NCBI RefSeq assembly: GCF_016213215.1 | Contig: NZ_JACRAW010000110.1 | Span: 1-52,803, forward strand | Length of the DNA: 52,803 nt | Source: Bradyrhizobium sp. | GTDB lineage: Bacteria > Pseudomonadota > Alphaproteobacteria > Rhizobiales > Xanthobacteraceae | Reading direction: 5' to 3' | Part shown: piece by piece, positions 1 through 9,867 of the stretch | How the letters are laid out: each line of letters opens with the position of its first letter | Numbering within the stretch: position 1 is the first letter of the stretch | The notes under the pieces: model-generated | What the model was told of the DNA's origin: nothing | The model's database searches: none | Seen by the model: only the letters and a program-made list of their open reading frames with translations | Position numbers and translations under genes: made by a program

Positions 1-1256
<1,256 letters not shown>

Positions 1257-1643
1257 TTCACCCTCCACCATGCGGCAAGCCGAAGACGCGTGCGGCCGGC
1301 CGTTTTGATCGTTGCACCAATTATGCTTTGGGCTATCTGGACCCGACAAGCGCGACAAGCTGAACCTTCGAGCATGCGACCATGAGGGGGGCAAACTGCG
1401 TCGTATTTGCAAATATAGGCCCGGGCGTGCGGTTCTGACGCGTTTTCGTTAAGTCCAAAAAGCCGACTCCTCTGCGGCTGGAACCTCAGCAGCGGTATTT
1501 TGACACCGCCGTTCACCGAGTCGGGACTCGCAATGCGAGCCGGAACCCCCTAAATGCCTCTTCCGGGCAAGAGCTGCCCTGCCGGAACGAAAATCAAACA
1601 GCCGGCATTTAGTTCGGAAACAGTGCGAGTAGGCGTCAAAAGA
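1257..1643. other. Intergenic region between divergent acsA and topoisomerase IB genes
   Basis: A 387-bp divergent gap that should hold the promoters of acsA (leftward) and the topoisomerase gene (rightward). I see a short hairpin, CTCGC-AAT-GCGAG, near 1529-1541, but no convincing -35/-10 pair and no conserved coding frame. The open frames crossing it look like shadows of high-GC DNA. Confidence 0.5.
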
Positions 1644-2810
1644 ATGATGGATCAGCAGAATTTTGCGGCTGCACGGCCGGGTTCTTCCGTCGATCCTGAC
1701 GCTATCGCCCTCGCCAAGGCACTCGGACAGTGGCCCAAGCCCGCCAAACCTTCCCTGCCGAGGAGGGCAGACGGCGCTCCGATCCACCCTTCGGTGGAAG
1801 CGCTGGCCAGGGAACTCGGCCTGCGGCTCGGAGATCAGAACGAACTCACCATCCGCCGCATCCGGCGCGGAAAGAGCTATGCCTTCGTCCGCGCCAACGG
1901 ATCTCACATCCGCGATGCCCGCACCATCCGCCGGCTGCACGCCATGGCGGTGCCGCCGGCCTACCGCGAAGTGCGTTACTCGGCCGACCCGACCTTGCAC
2001 TTGCAGGCGGTGGGGCGCGACGCCGCGGGCCGGCTGCAATACCGCTATCACGCCGATTGGGAAAAGGTGCGCGAGCAGCGCAAGGCGCATCGGCTGGCAA
2101 AGCTGGTCGGCGCGCTGCCGAAGATCCGGCGCAACGTTTCGGCGATCCTGTCCGGCGAGGAACCGACGCGTGAATTTGCGCTCGCCGCCGTCATCGAGCT
2201 GATCGCGCGTACCGCGATCCGTCCGGGCAGTGAGTCCTACGCCCGCCTCAACGGTACCCGCGGTGCCGCCACACTGTTGAAATCCAATGTCATGCTGGAA
2301 GACGACAGCCTGGTGCTCACGTTCAAAGCCAAGGGCGGCAAGGCCGTGCGCAAGGAATGCGACGCAGCCAAGCTCGTGCGCGCCATCGGCATCCTGCGCA
2401 GCGTGCCGGGCAGGCGCATGTTCCAGTACCGCGATCTCTCCGGGACCGTGCGCGCCGTGAACACCACGCAGGTCAACGCATTCCTGCGCGAGATCGCCGG
2501 CATCAAGATCTCGCTGAAGGATTTCCGCACCCTGATGGCTTGCGCGGTGGCATTGGAATCGTTGTCGCGGGTCTCTCCGGCGGCGAGCGCCCGCGGCCGC
2601 AAGAAACAGGTCCTGGAGGCGATCCGCGCCGCAGCCGGCGAGCTGTCGAACACGCCCGCGATCTGCCGCAGGAGCTACGTCCACGACACCATCGTCACCG
2701 CGTTCGAAGAAGGCATCCTCGAGCGGTTCGCCGCGACCATGAAGGGCTGCCGCTCGCAGTCCAGGCGGGAACAGCTGCTGGCGCAGGTGGTCGCAACCGC
2801 GGCGGCTTAA
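1644..2810 (+). CDS. DNA topoisomerase IB (poxvirus/bacterial type)
   Basis: A 388-aa type IB topoisomerase, which relaxes supercoils through a 3'-phosphotyrosine intermediate. The catalytic set known from Deinococcus TopIB is visible in order and with the expected spacing: Arg193 in AIRPGSESYA, Lys230 in FKAKGGK, Arg295 in LKDFRTLMA, Asn336 (the position that is His in vaccinia) and nucleophile Tyr345 in CRRSYVHDTI. Residues 50-140 form the N-terminal DNA-clamp domain, with HAMAVPPAYREV. I chose ATG 1644; a second ATG follows directly, and the frame is open further upstream to 1554 but with non-conserved residues. It faces the EVE-domain gene end to end, with a palindromic repeat between them. 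Confidence 0.93.
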   Translation: MMDQQNFAAARPGSSVDPDAIALAKALGQWPKPAKPSLPRRADGAPIHPSVEALARELGLRLGDQNELTIRRIRRGKSYAFVRANGSHIRDARTIRRLHAMAVPPAYREVRYSADPTLHLQAVGRDAAGRLQYRYHADWEKVREQRKAHRLAKLVGALPKIRRNVSAILSGEEPTREFALAAVIELIARTAIRPGSESYARLNGTRGAATLLKSNVMLEDDSLVLTFKAKGGKAVRKECDAAKLVRAIGILRSVPGRRMFQYRDLSGTVRAVNTTQVNAFLREIAGIKISLKDFRTLMACAVALESLSRVSPAASARGRKKQVLEAIRAAAGELSNTPAICRRSYVHDTIVTAFEEGILERFAATMKGCRSQSRREQLLAQVVATAAA

Positions 2811-2885
2811 GAAGCTTGTCATGCGCGGGCTTGACGCGCGCATCCATCGCAAAAGAGTCTTTGCAAAAGTGTCCTAGAACGATTG

Positions 2886-2908
2886 ATTGCCGGGTCGAGC
2901 CCGGCAAT
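2886..2908. repeat. Palindromic repeat hairpin, possible bidirectional terminator
   Basis: Perfect 9-bp stem ATTGCCGGG / CCCGGCAAT with loop TCGAG, between the ends of two convergent genes. A degenerate upstream half (about 2819-2857: ATGCGCGGG, then CGCGCGCAT) makes it look like one copy of the two-hairpin intergenic repeat common in Bradyrhizobium. Its position would let it end transcripts from both sides, although there is no T tract. Confidence 0.6.
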
Positions 2909-2914
2909 GACTGG

Positions 2915-3328
2915 TTATAGCCCGCCCATCTTGCAGACGAGCTTCCATTCCTCCGGCGTCACCGGCTGCACCGACAGGCGCGAATATTTCACCAGGGCCA
3001 TGTTGGCGAGTTTCTTCTCCGCCTTGATGGCCCCGATCGAGACTGGCGTCTTCAGCGGCCTGTCGGCCTTGATGTCGACGCAGACGAACTTGCCGGTCTT
3101 GTCGGTGGGATCGGGATAGGCTTCCTTGATGATCTCGGCGATGCCGACGATCTCCTTGCCTTCGTTGGAATGGTAGAAGAAGGCGAGGTCGCCCTTCTTC
3201 ATATTCACGAGGTTCTGCCGGGCGGTGAAATTGCGCACGCCGGTCCAGGCCTCGCCCCTGGCGCCGTTGGCGACCTGCTGATCCCAGGACCAGGACGACG
3301 GTTCGGATTTCACGAGCCAGTAATTCAT
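2915..3328 (-). CDS. EVE domain-containing protein
   Basis: A 137-aa single-domain EVE protein (PUA-like fold; relatives are thymocyte nuclear protein 1 and YTH domains) thought to bind modified bases in nucleic acids. It opens with the family signature MNYWLVKSEP and has WTGVRNFTARQNL, the strand DLAFFYHSN and a closing VQPVTPEEW. The upstream in-frame extension of 14 residues is rejected because the family starts exactly at MNYWL. The precise substrate in bacteria is not established. Confidence 0.9.
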   Translation of the reverse strand: MNYWLVKSEPSSWSWDQQVANGARGEAWTGVRNFTARQNLVNMKKGDLAFFYHSNEGKEIVGIAEIIKEAYPDPTDKTGKFVCVDIKADRPLKTPVSIGAIKAEKKLANMALVKYSRLSVQPVTPEEWKLVCKMGGL

Positions 3329-3462
3329 GATGCGCCCTGTCTGTGCCGCCATGGCCGGCTCGAAGCGCAACTGCGCGCCTGATCACGACCATCGGCGAAT
3401 GTTGGCATACCTAGATACCAAGATGCGGACGCCCGCGACAAGCGCGCGCATGACCGCTCGGG

Positions 3463-4443
3463 CTATTCCTCTGCCTTGAAGGGACGCGACAGCAGGCCGT
3501 CGATGGCGGCTTCGATGGTGATCGCTCCGCCCAGAATCGCCGCAACGGCCTTCGACACCGGCATGTCGACGTTTTGCAAATCCGCGAGCTCGACCAAGAC
3601 GGGCGCGGTGAACTCGCCTTCGGCCAGCTTTCCGGAGGCGGGCTGCTGCCCGCGGCCGAGCGCAACCCCGAGCGCAAAATTGCGCGACTGCGGGCTCGAG
3701 CAGGTCAGGATCAAGTCGCCAAGCCCGGACAAGCCCACCAGCGTCTCGCCGCGTGCGCCGAGCGCGCGGCCGAAACGGGCGAGCTCGGCAAAGCCGCGCG
3801 TGGTCAGCGCTGCCTGCGCCGATGCGCCGAGCTTTCGTCCCACCACAATCCCGGCCGCGATGGCCAGCACGTTCTTGGCGGCGCCGCCGATCTCAACTCC
3901 CCGCACGTCGGTGGTGTGATAGAGCCGGAATGTCGGTGAGCCCATCGCCTGCACCAACCGGCCCGCCAGCGCCTCTTCGGCGGCGGCCAGCGTCACCGCG
4001 GTGGGAAGACCGCGCGCGACATCATCGGCAAAGCTTGGACCTGAGAGAATCGCCGGGCGCGACGTCGGCGCAGTCTCCGCGATCACCTCGGTCATGAATT
4101 TGTGTGTGCCGCGCTCGATGCCCTTGGCGCAGGCGACCAGCGGCGTTGCCGGAGCAAGGTGCGGCGCGAGCGCATGCACCGCCTCACGCAGGTGCTGGGC
4201 AGGAGTGACGATCAAAACGATGTCACCGTTCGCCGCCTCCTGCAGATCGTGGGTGACGACGATCTCGGCTGCCAGCCGCACGCCCGGGAGCTTTGGATTC
4301 GCGCGTGTCGTCGCGATCGACGCCGCGCTGCGGGCATCGCGCGCATAAAGCATGACGTCCCGTCCGGCGCGGGCCGCCACGGTGGCTAAAGCGGTGCCAA
4401 AGGCGCCGGCGCCGATCACCGAGACGGATTGCAGCGTCCGCAT
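3463..4443 (-). CDS. gpsA: Glycerol-3-phosphate dehydrogenase [NAD(P)+]
   Basis: A 326-aa cytosolic enzyme that reduces dihydroxyacetone phosphate to sn-glycerol-3-phosphate, the backbone of phospholipids. The N-terminal Rossmann motif is [12 protein letters not shown]; the substrate region has CAKGIERGT and [13 protein letters not shown] with the conserved catalytic-region lysine; and [12 protein letters not shown] follows in the C-terminal helical domain. It begins 2 bp after the tsaD stop codon, so the two are very probably co-transcribed, a pairing common in Alphaproteobacteria. A longer in-frame start inside tsaD is rejected because the Rossmann strand begins right after [11 protein letters not shown]. 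Confidence 0.96.
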   Translation of the reverse strand: MRTLQSVSVIGAGAFGTALATVAARAGRDVMLYARDARSAASIATTRANPKLPGVRLAAEIVVTHDLQEAANGDIVLIVTPAQHLREAVHALAPHLAPATPLVACAKGIERGTHKFMTEVIAETAPTSRPAILSGPSFADDVARGLPTAVTLAAAEEALAGRLVQAMGSPTFRLYHTTDVRGVEIGGAAKNVLAIAAGIVVGRKLGASAQAALTTRGFAELARFGRALGARGETLVGLSGLGDLILTCSSPQSRNFALGVALGRGQQPASGKLAEGEFTAPVLVELADLQNVDMPVSKAVAAILGGAITIEAAIDGLLSRPFKAEE

Positions 4444-4445
4444 TG

Positions 4446-5537
4446 CTAGAACCCCGCGCGGGAATGGGCAAAGCCGGCCGGTGCCTTGGCCTTGGCATCG
4501 AGCAGCCAGCGGGCGCGGGGCGGCGCGTCCATGGCATCGGTCAGGCCGAGCGCGAGTCGCTCCGCTCCAGCCCACGCGATCATGGCACCGTTGTCCGTGC
4601 AGAGCGCCGGCGCCGGCATGATCAAGCGGGTCTGCGCCTTGTCGGCCACCTCATTCAGCGCGGCCCGGATCGCCTGATTGGCGGCAACGCCGCCGGCGGC
4701 GACGAGCGCCTGCGGGGCGCCGAACTGCTCACGAAACAGCTTCAAGCCGACCGTCAGGCGATCAGTGGTCGATTCCAGCACGGCTGCCTGGAAACTCGCG
4801 CACAGATCATTGATATCCTGTGCCTGCAGCACGCCGAGCCGACTGACCTCGTTGCGTACCGCCGTCTTCAGCCCGGAGAGCGAGAAGTTGGCATCGGGCC
4901 GCCCCAGCATCGGCCGGGGAAACGGAAACCGCGCCGCATCGCCATTCGCGGCGGCGCCTTCCACCTGCGGTCCGCCCGGATAAGGCAGGCCGAGCATTTT
5001 CGCGACCTTGTCGAAGGCCTCGCCGATCGCATCATCGACGGTGGTGCCGAGCCGCACATAGTCGCCGACGCCGAGTACGGCGACGATCTGGGTATGTCCG
5101 CCGGAGGCGAGGAAAAGGCAGTAGGGAAAATCGAGTCGGTCGGTCAGGCGCGGCGTCAGCGCATGCGCTTCGAGATGGTTCACCGCGATCAAGGGCAGGT
5201 CCTGGACCATGGCGATGGCCTTGGCGGTGGTCAGTCCGACGATAACACCGCCGATCAAGCCAGGGCCGGCGGCGGCGGCGACCGCCGACAGCTGGGCGTA
5301 GCCGAGCCCTGCTTCCTTCATCGCCTGGTCGATGATGCCGTCGAGCAGATCGACATGGGCGCGCGCGGCAATCTCCGGGACCACGCCGCCGAAACGCGCG
5401 TGCTCCTCGGTCTGCGAACGGACGACGTTCGACAACATGCGCCCTTCGCCGCCGCGCCCGCGTTCCACCACGGCAGCGGCGGTCTCGTCGCAGGTGGTCT
5501 CGATTCCCAGCACCAGGATTGGCGAGTTGTTATCCAA
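4446..5537 (-). CDS. tsaD: tRNA N6-adenosine threonylcarbamoyltransferase
   Basis: A 363-aa TsaD/Kae1/Gcp protein. With TsaB, TsaE and TsaC it installs the t6A modification at position 37 of ANN-decoding tRNAs. It opens with the ASKHA-fold strand [17 protein letters not shown] and carries the metal-binding HxxxH motif at His121 and His125 ([10 protein letters not shown]), then [10 protein letters not shown] and the late [13 protein letters not shown] segment. Full length for the family. It is the first gene of a leftward pair with gpsA and is divergent from hemD across 115 bp. Confidence 0.96.
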   Translation of the reverse strand: MDNNSPILVLGIETTCDETAAAVVERGRGGEGRMLSNVVRSQTEEHARFGGVVPEIAARAHVDLLDGIIDQAMKEAGLGYAQLSAVAAAAGPGLIGGVIVGLTTAKAIAMVQDLPLIAVNHLEAHALTPRLTDRLDFPYCLFLASGGHTQIVAVLGVGDYVRLGTTVDDAIGEAFDKVAKMLGLPYPGGPQVEGAAANGDAARFPFPRPMLGRPDANFSLSGLKTAVRNEVSRLGVLQAQDINDLCASFQAAVLESTTDRLTVGLKLFREQFGAPQALVAAGGVAANQAIRAALNEVADKAQTRLIMPAPALCTDNGAMIAWAGAERLALGLTDAMDAPPRARWLLDAKAKAPAGFAHSRAGF

Positions 5538-5652
5538 TTTGCGCCCTTGCGCTCACCCGTGAGCCAGCATTCTGGTAAACCCCGGTAGCATTCCGAGGTC
5601 GCAACGTGCAATCGTCCGTTGGGGTCCTGTGCGACTGCCGAAAGATCCGGTT

Positions 5653-6399
5653 ATGGCCATTCTTGTCACGCGACCACACCCTGACAGCGAGACGACCGCG
5701 GCGGGGCTGCGGGCGCGAGGCTACGAGGTGCTGCTCGCGCCGGTCTTGAAATTCGAACCGGTCGCCTTTCACGACGATGATGAGATGGAGTATGCCGCGG
5801 TCATCGTCACTTCGGCCAGCGCGGTCCGGGCGGTTGCGCCGCAACTGAAGGACAGCCGCCTGTTGAGCCTGACCCTGTTCGCGGTCGGCGAGCGTACCGC
5901 ATCGGCGGCTGGCGACGCCGGCTTTGCCAAGGTGATCGTAGCCGGCGGCGACGCGGCGATGCTGCGCGACTGCGTGCTGGACAGCGTGCGGAGCAGAAAG
6001 CTGAAGAAAGGCTCGACCCTGCTCTATCTTGCCGGCGCGGACCTGTCGCGCGATCTCGCCGCCGAACTCGGCGCGCACGGTTTCAACGTGGTGACGCAGA
6101 CGACCTACCGCATGGCGCCAATTGCCGGCTTGCCCCGGCAAGTCTGCGAAGGTTTTGCCAATCACCAGATCGAAGCCGTCCTGCACTATTCCACGCGCAG
6201 CGCGCGCGCCTTCCTGGACGCGACGCGCGCGGAGGGTGTCGAAATCTCGGCGCTGGCGATTCCGCAATGCTGCCTCTCGGAAAACATAGCCAGTGCGCTG
6301 CGCGAAGCCGGCGCGGCGCAGCTTACCGTGGCAGCTTCTCCGGACGAAAATGCCCTGTTTGACGCCTTGGAGCGTGCTTTGCGCCCCCGTTTGGCGTAA
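5653..6399 (+). CDS. hemD: Uroporphyrinogen-III synthase
   Basis: A 248-aa enzyme that closes hydroxymethylbilane with inversion of ring D to give uroporphyrinogen III, the branch point to heme, siroheme and cobalamin. The N-terminal ILVTRPHPDSETTAAGLRARG and the central VIVTSASAVRAV and TLFAVGERTA segments are typical of HemD. ATG 5653 is chosen over the upstream ATG 5629 because the first strand starts AILVTRP. It heads a rightward cluster with a Mic60-like and a HemY-like gene. hemC, a common upstream neighbour, is not present. Confidence 0.9.
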   Translation: MAILVTRPHPDSETTAAGLRARGYEVLLAPVLKFEPVAFHDDDEMEYAAVIVTSASAVRAVAPQLKDSRLLSLTLFAVGERTASAAGDAGFAKVIVAGGDAAMLRDCVLDSVRSRKLKKGSTLLYLAGADLSRDLAAELGAHGFNVVTQTTYRMAPIAGLPRQVCEGFANHQIEAVLHYSTRSARAFLDATRAEGVEISALAIPQCCLSENIASALREAGAAQLTVAASPDENALFDALERALRPRLA

Positions 6400-6463
6400 G
6401 AGGACCGAATCCGGTCCGCCCGGGTTGAGACCAAGTTGCAAGTTGTTCAAGGGAACCCCCGTC

Positions 6464-7675
6464 ATGGTCGACGATACGCCTGAGGATTCAGGACCGGCTC
6501 CCGATGCCGGTCGCCCCAAGCGGACGCCGCCGACCATCGACCTTGAGGCAGCGGAAGTCTCGACGGCGCCGCAAGCGCCGACCGGCGAGGCCAATTCGGA
6601 GCCGAAGCCCGCACCGGAGCCGGCGAAGCCTGAAGCCGGACCGGAGCGCGCGCAAGACACGGCATCGATTTCGCCTTCGATTTCGCCTTGGGTGATCGCG
6701 CCGTTTTCGGGCGCAGTGGCCGCCAGCGTCGTGATCGCGGTCGGCTGGATGCTGGGCTGGCCCGCCGTTCAGGCCCCGCCGCCCCCGCCCCAGGTCAGCG
6801 CGGCGTCGGTCGACGCGCTGGCCGGCCGCGTTGCCAGCCTCGAGGCCAAGACGAGCAAGCCCGCAGCGCCGGTCCCCGATCCCGCGACCACGGCGCGGGT
6901 TGATGCGCTGGAGAAAACCATCAGCGCATTGCGCAATGACGTCACCGGCCTGCGCGCGCAATCGGAAAAGCTTGCCGGTCTTCTCAGCGAAGTGAAATCG
7001 GCGCCGCGTGATGCCGCTGCTGCAGGGCCGGACCTTTCCGCGCTCGAAGAGCGCACCGCCCAGCTCGAGCGTGCCGGCCGTGCCGAACGCGCCGAAATCG
7101 CGCAGCAGGGCGAAAAGATCGCCGAAGCGAAATCGGTCGACGACATGCCGCTGCGCCGCGTCGTCGCGGCGGCGTTGCTCGATGTCGCCGTGCGTCATGG
7201 CGAGGCCTACGCTTCGCTGCTGTCGGCGGCGAAATCGCTTGCGCCTGACCCCGAATTACTCAAGCCGCTCGACGAGTTCGCAACTTCGGGCGTGCCCAAT
7301 CCCGCAGCGCTGAGCCGCGAGCTGTTGAACGTGGTACCGAAATTGTCGCCGCCGGCGGAGACTCAGGGCGGCGGAACGGGCGTCGTCGATCGCCTGCAGG
7401 CGGGCGCGTCGAAACTGGTCCGCATCGAACGCACCGATGGCGTCGGCAACGGTCGCGGGGCCATTGTTGCCAGAATCACCGCGGCGGCGCTGCGCAACGA
7501 CATGGCCGAGGCGCGGCGGGAGTTGAAGACGCTCGAGCCGGCGGACCGCGCGCCGGCGCAAGCCTGGCTCGCCAAGACCGATGCGCGCGACGCAGCGCTG
7601 GCCGCATCCCGCAAATTCGCCGACGAGACGATGGCTGATCTTGCCAAATCGGCGCAACAGAAGTCTGCTCAATAG
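6464..7675 (+). CDS. Mitofilin/Mic60-like inner-membrane protein
   Basis: A 403-aa protein with a proline- and acid-rich cytosolic N-terminus (1-75), one transmembrane helix (about 77-99) and a long periplasmic part: coiled coil (about 107-235) and a C-terminal helical domain containing the mitofilin-like PLRRVVAAALLDVAV region. It resembles alphaproteobacterial Mic60/COG4223, ancestral to mitochondrial MICOS Mic60, which shapes membranes and is known to be encoded beside heme genes. It sits 64 bp after hemD and 19 bp before the HemY-like gene. Family assignment is firm; a membrane-shaping role here is inferred from homologs. Confidence 0.85.
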   Translation: MVDDTPEDSGPAPDAGRPKRTPPTIDLEAAEVSTAPQAPTGEANSEPKPAPEPAKPEAGPERAQDTASISPSISPWVIAPFSGAVAASVVIAVGWMLGWPAVQAPPPPPQVSAASVDALAGRVASLEAKTSKPAAPVPDPATTARVDALEKTISALRNDVTGLRAQSEKLAGLLSEVKSAPRDAAAAGPDLSALEERTAQLERAGRAERAEIAQQGEKIAEAKSVDDMPLRRVVAAALLDVAVRHGEAYASLLSAAKSLAPDPELLKPLDEFATSGVPNPAALSRELLNVVPKLSPPAETQGGGTGVVDRLQAGASKLVRIERTDGVGNGRGAIVARITAAALRNDMAEARRELKTLEPADRAPAQAWLAKTDARDAALAASRKFADETMADLAKSAQQKSAQ

Positions 7676-7694
7676 TCGGCGCCGTAGGATTTTC

Positions 7695-9554
7695 ATGCTT
7701 CGCATCGTCCTGTTTCTGATCCTGATCGCGCTGGCGGCGGCCGGCGGAGCCTGGGTCGCCGACCAGACCGGCGATGTCACGCTGAGTTGGGGCGGTTGGC
7801 GCGTCACGACGACGATCCCGGTGTTTGCGCTGGGGATCGGCCTGGTCGCCGTCGCGGCCGTCGTCGCATGGAGCATCGCGCGCGGGCTCTGGCGCACGCC
7901 GGAGCGGATGAGTCGAAGCCGGCGCGAACGCCGTCACTCCCGCGGCCGTCACGCCATTACCCATGGCCTGCTGGCGATCGGGCACGGCGATTCGGACGCG
8001 GCGCGCCGGCATGCCGAAGCCGCACGCCGCCACACGCCTGATGATCCGCTGGCGCTGCTCCTCCATGCCCAGGCGGCGCAGCTCGAAGGCAATCGCGAAG
8101 AGGCGCAGCGCGCCTTCCGCGCCATGGCTTCGCGCAAGGATACGCGGCTGTTCGGTCTGCGCGGACTCTTCATCGAGGCGCAGCGCGCCGACGATGCGGT
8201 CGCCGCCGTCATGATCGCCGAGGAAGCGATCAAGCTTGCGCCGTCATCGACCTGGGCCTCGCAGGCGGTGCTCGGCTTCCGCTGCGCGCGCGGCGACTGG
8301 AGCGGCGCGCTTTCGATCCTGGATTCCAATTACGCCACCGGGCTGATCGACAAGGCGACCTATCGCCGCCAGCGCGGCGTGTTGTTGACCGCGCGCGCCA
8401 TGGAGTTCGAGAACACCGATCGCGACCTTTCGCGCGAAAGCGTGATGGAAGCGGTGAAGCTTGCCCCGACCCTGGTGCCCGCCGCGGTTCTCGCCGCGAA
8501 GTATGAGAGCGAGGCGCATCAGGTGCGGCGCGCGATGAAGATCGTGGAGGCGGCATGGCTCGCCCACCCGCATCCCGATCTCGCCGATGCATATTCCCAT
8601 GTGAAGCTCGGCGACTCCGCCCGGCAGCGACTGCAGCGGGTCGAGACGCTGGCGGCCAAGGCGCCGGGCCATGTCGAAGGCGCGCTCGCGATAGCACGCG
8701 CTGCGATCGATGCTGCCGAGTTTGCCCGCGCACGCGAGGTGTTGGCGCCGTTCGCGGATGACCCGACGCAGCGGGTCGCGCTGCTGATGGCGGAGATCGA
8801 ACGTACCGAACATGGCGACAGCGGCCGGGCCCGCGCCTGGACTTTGCGGGCGGTGCGCGCGCGGCATGATCCGGCATGGACCGCGGACGGCTATGTCAGT
8901 GATCGTTGGCGCCCCGTGTCACCGGTTACCGGAAGGCTCGATGCCTTCCAGTGGCAGACTCCCGTTGCCAGCCTGCCTTCGGCCAAGGGGGCGACGATCG
9001 AATCCTCGCCGTTCGAGGAAGCCATGCTGGCGGCGCCGGCGCCCCGGCGGATCGCCAGCGAGGGTTTGGCCGAGCCGCCACGCGAGACAGCCCTCCAGGC
9101 ACCAGCGGCTGCGGCGGCTGCAGCCCAGGATAACTCTCCGCAAGACGGTAACGCGGCCGAGCCCGCGCCTGCGGAACCCGAAACCGTGGAAGCCAAGACC
9201 GTGGGAGCCAAATCCGACGGAGCCAAGTCCGATGGAGCCAATGCCACGGAGGCCAAGCCTGCCGAATCCAGGCCCGTCCAGCCCGGGCACGTCGAATCCC
9301 AGCCGGCGGAAGCCGATCCTGTCGCGCCAGCGGCCGAATCAACTCCGGTCGCCGCCACGCCCCTGTTCCGGTCCCGTGCCGACCTCGGCAAGTCCGCTCC
9401 AGCGCCGACTCCGGCCGTCATCCCGATCGTGCACCCGCCCGATGACCCCGGCATCGACGACGAGGGCCCGAGCGATGAATTCGTGGAACAAATCGGAACG
9501 CCGAAAGCGCACGGCGGTACCTGGCGCGGCTTCTGGTCCCGCTGGGTCGGCTAG
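7695..9554 (+). CDS. HemY-like TPR membrane protein
   Basis: A 619-aa protein whose first 55 residues form two transmembrane helices flanking the HemY_N signature DQTGDVTLSWGGWRV. They are followed by TPR-like helical repeats (about 90-400), including LLLHAQAAQLEGNREEA. The last 170 residues are disordered, rich in Ala, Pro and Glu, with a run of five-residue repeats. HemY in this sense is the TPR protein encoded with heme-synthesis genes in Proteobacteria, not protoporphyrinogen oxidase; its biochemical role is unsettled. ATG 7695 is chosen because it starts directly with the hydrophobic MLRIVLFLILIAL. Last gene of the hemD cluster. Confidence 0.88.
   Translation: MLRIVLFLILIALAAAGGAWVADQTGDVTLSWGGWRVTTTIPVFALGIGLVAVAAVVAWSIARGLWRTPERMSRSRRERRHSRGRHAITHGLLAIGHGDSDAARRHAEAARRHTPDDPLALLLHAQAAQLEGNREEAQRAFRAMASRKDTRLFGLRGLFIEAQRADDAVAAVMIAEEAIKLAPSSTWASQAVLGFRCARGDWSGALSILDSNYATGLIDKATYRRQRGVLLTARAMEFENTDRDLSRESVMEAVKLAPTLVPAAVLAAKYESEAHQVRRAMKIVEAAWLAHPHPDLADAYSHVKLGDSARQRLQRVETLAAKAPGHVEGALAIARAAIDAAEFARAREVLAPFADDPTQRVALLMAEIERTEHGDSGRARAWTLRAVRARHDPAWTADGYVSDRWRPVSPVTGRLDAFQWQTPVASLPSAKGATIESSPFEEAMLAAPAPRRIASEGLAEPPRETALQAPAAAAAAAQDNSPQDGNAAEPAPAEPETVEAKTVGAKSDGAKSDGANATEAKPAESRPVQPGHVESQPAEADPVAPAAESTPVAATPLFRSRADLGKSAPAPTPAVIPIVHPPDDPGIDDEGPSDEFVEQIGTPKAHGGTWRGFWSRWVG
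9183..9257 (+). repeat. 15-nt in-frame tandem repeats in the HemY-like gene
   Basis: Five imperfect 15-nt units encode TVEAK, TVGAK, SDGAK, SDGAN and ATEAK in the disordered tail. The two central units are nearly identical (GGAGCCAAGTCCGA-type). Such a run can change copy number by slippage without shifting the frame. Confidence 0.75.
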
Positions 9555-9580
9555 ACGGGCGAGTTAAGGCCCGCTTGTTC

Positions 9581-9609
9581 TTGCCATTTTCGGCCGTGCC
9601 CGATATCAG
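9581..9609 (+). promoter_or_regulatory. Candidate sigma-70 promoter for tRNA-Thr
   Basis: TTGCCA (9581-9586), a 17-bp spacer and TATCAG (9604-9609) lie 50 bp upstream of the tRNA gene. The spacing is ideal and the hexamers match consensus at five and four positions. A GGGGCCG / CGGCCCC stem (9624-9649) lies between promoter and tRNA, in the presumed 5' leader. Prediction from sequence only. Confidence 0.4.
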
Positions 9610-9658
9610 GGGCGCGTGTGTTTGGGGCCGCGCGCACAGGCTCGGCCCCGCATGGTCC

Positions 9659-9734
9659 GCCGCAATAGCTCAGCTGGTAGAGCACGTCATTCGTAATGAC
9701 GGGGTCGGGGGTTCGAATCCCTCTTGCGGCACCA
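9659..9734 (+). tRNA. tRNA-Thr (anticodon CGT)
   Basis: A 76-nt cloverleaf: acceptor GCCGCAA / TTGCGGC, D arm GCTC...GAGC, anticodon stem CGTCA / TGACG around loop TTCGTAA (anticodon CGT, reads ACG), and T arm with GGTTCGAATCC. Discriminator A and a genome-encoded CCA follow. I see no integrase or att-like duplication at its 3' end. Confidence 0.97.
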
Positions 9735-9867
9735 GTCCTGCTGGTGAGCCGCGCGCCTTCACTCGATGGCCCGAAACATCGACGGCCGGAACATCTGGCG
9801 CGAAGAGGCGCGTCGCCCCTTTTACCCAGCCATTACGCAGGTGAGGCGGTGCGGCGACCCGGAATCG

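Noticed and set aside
1449..2852. 467-codon open frame on the reverse strand across the topoisomerase gene
   Set aside because: It is antisense to a gene with a complete catalytic residue set; composition (Arg/Gly/Asp-rich, no motif) is that of a shadow frame in GC-rich DNA.
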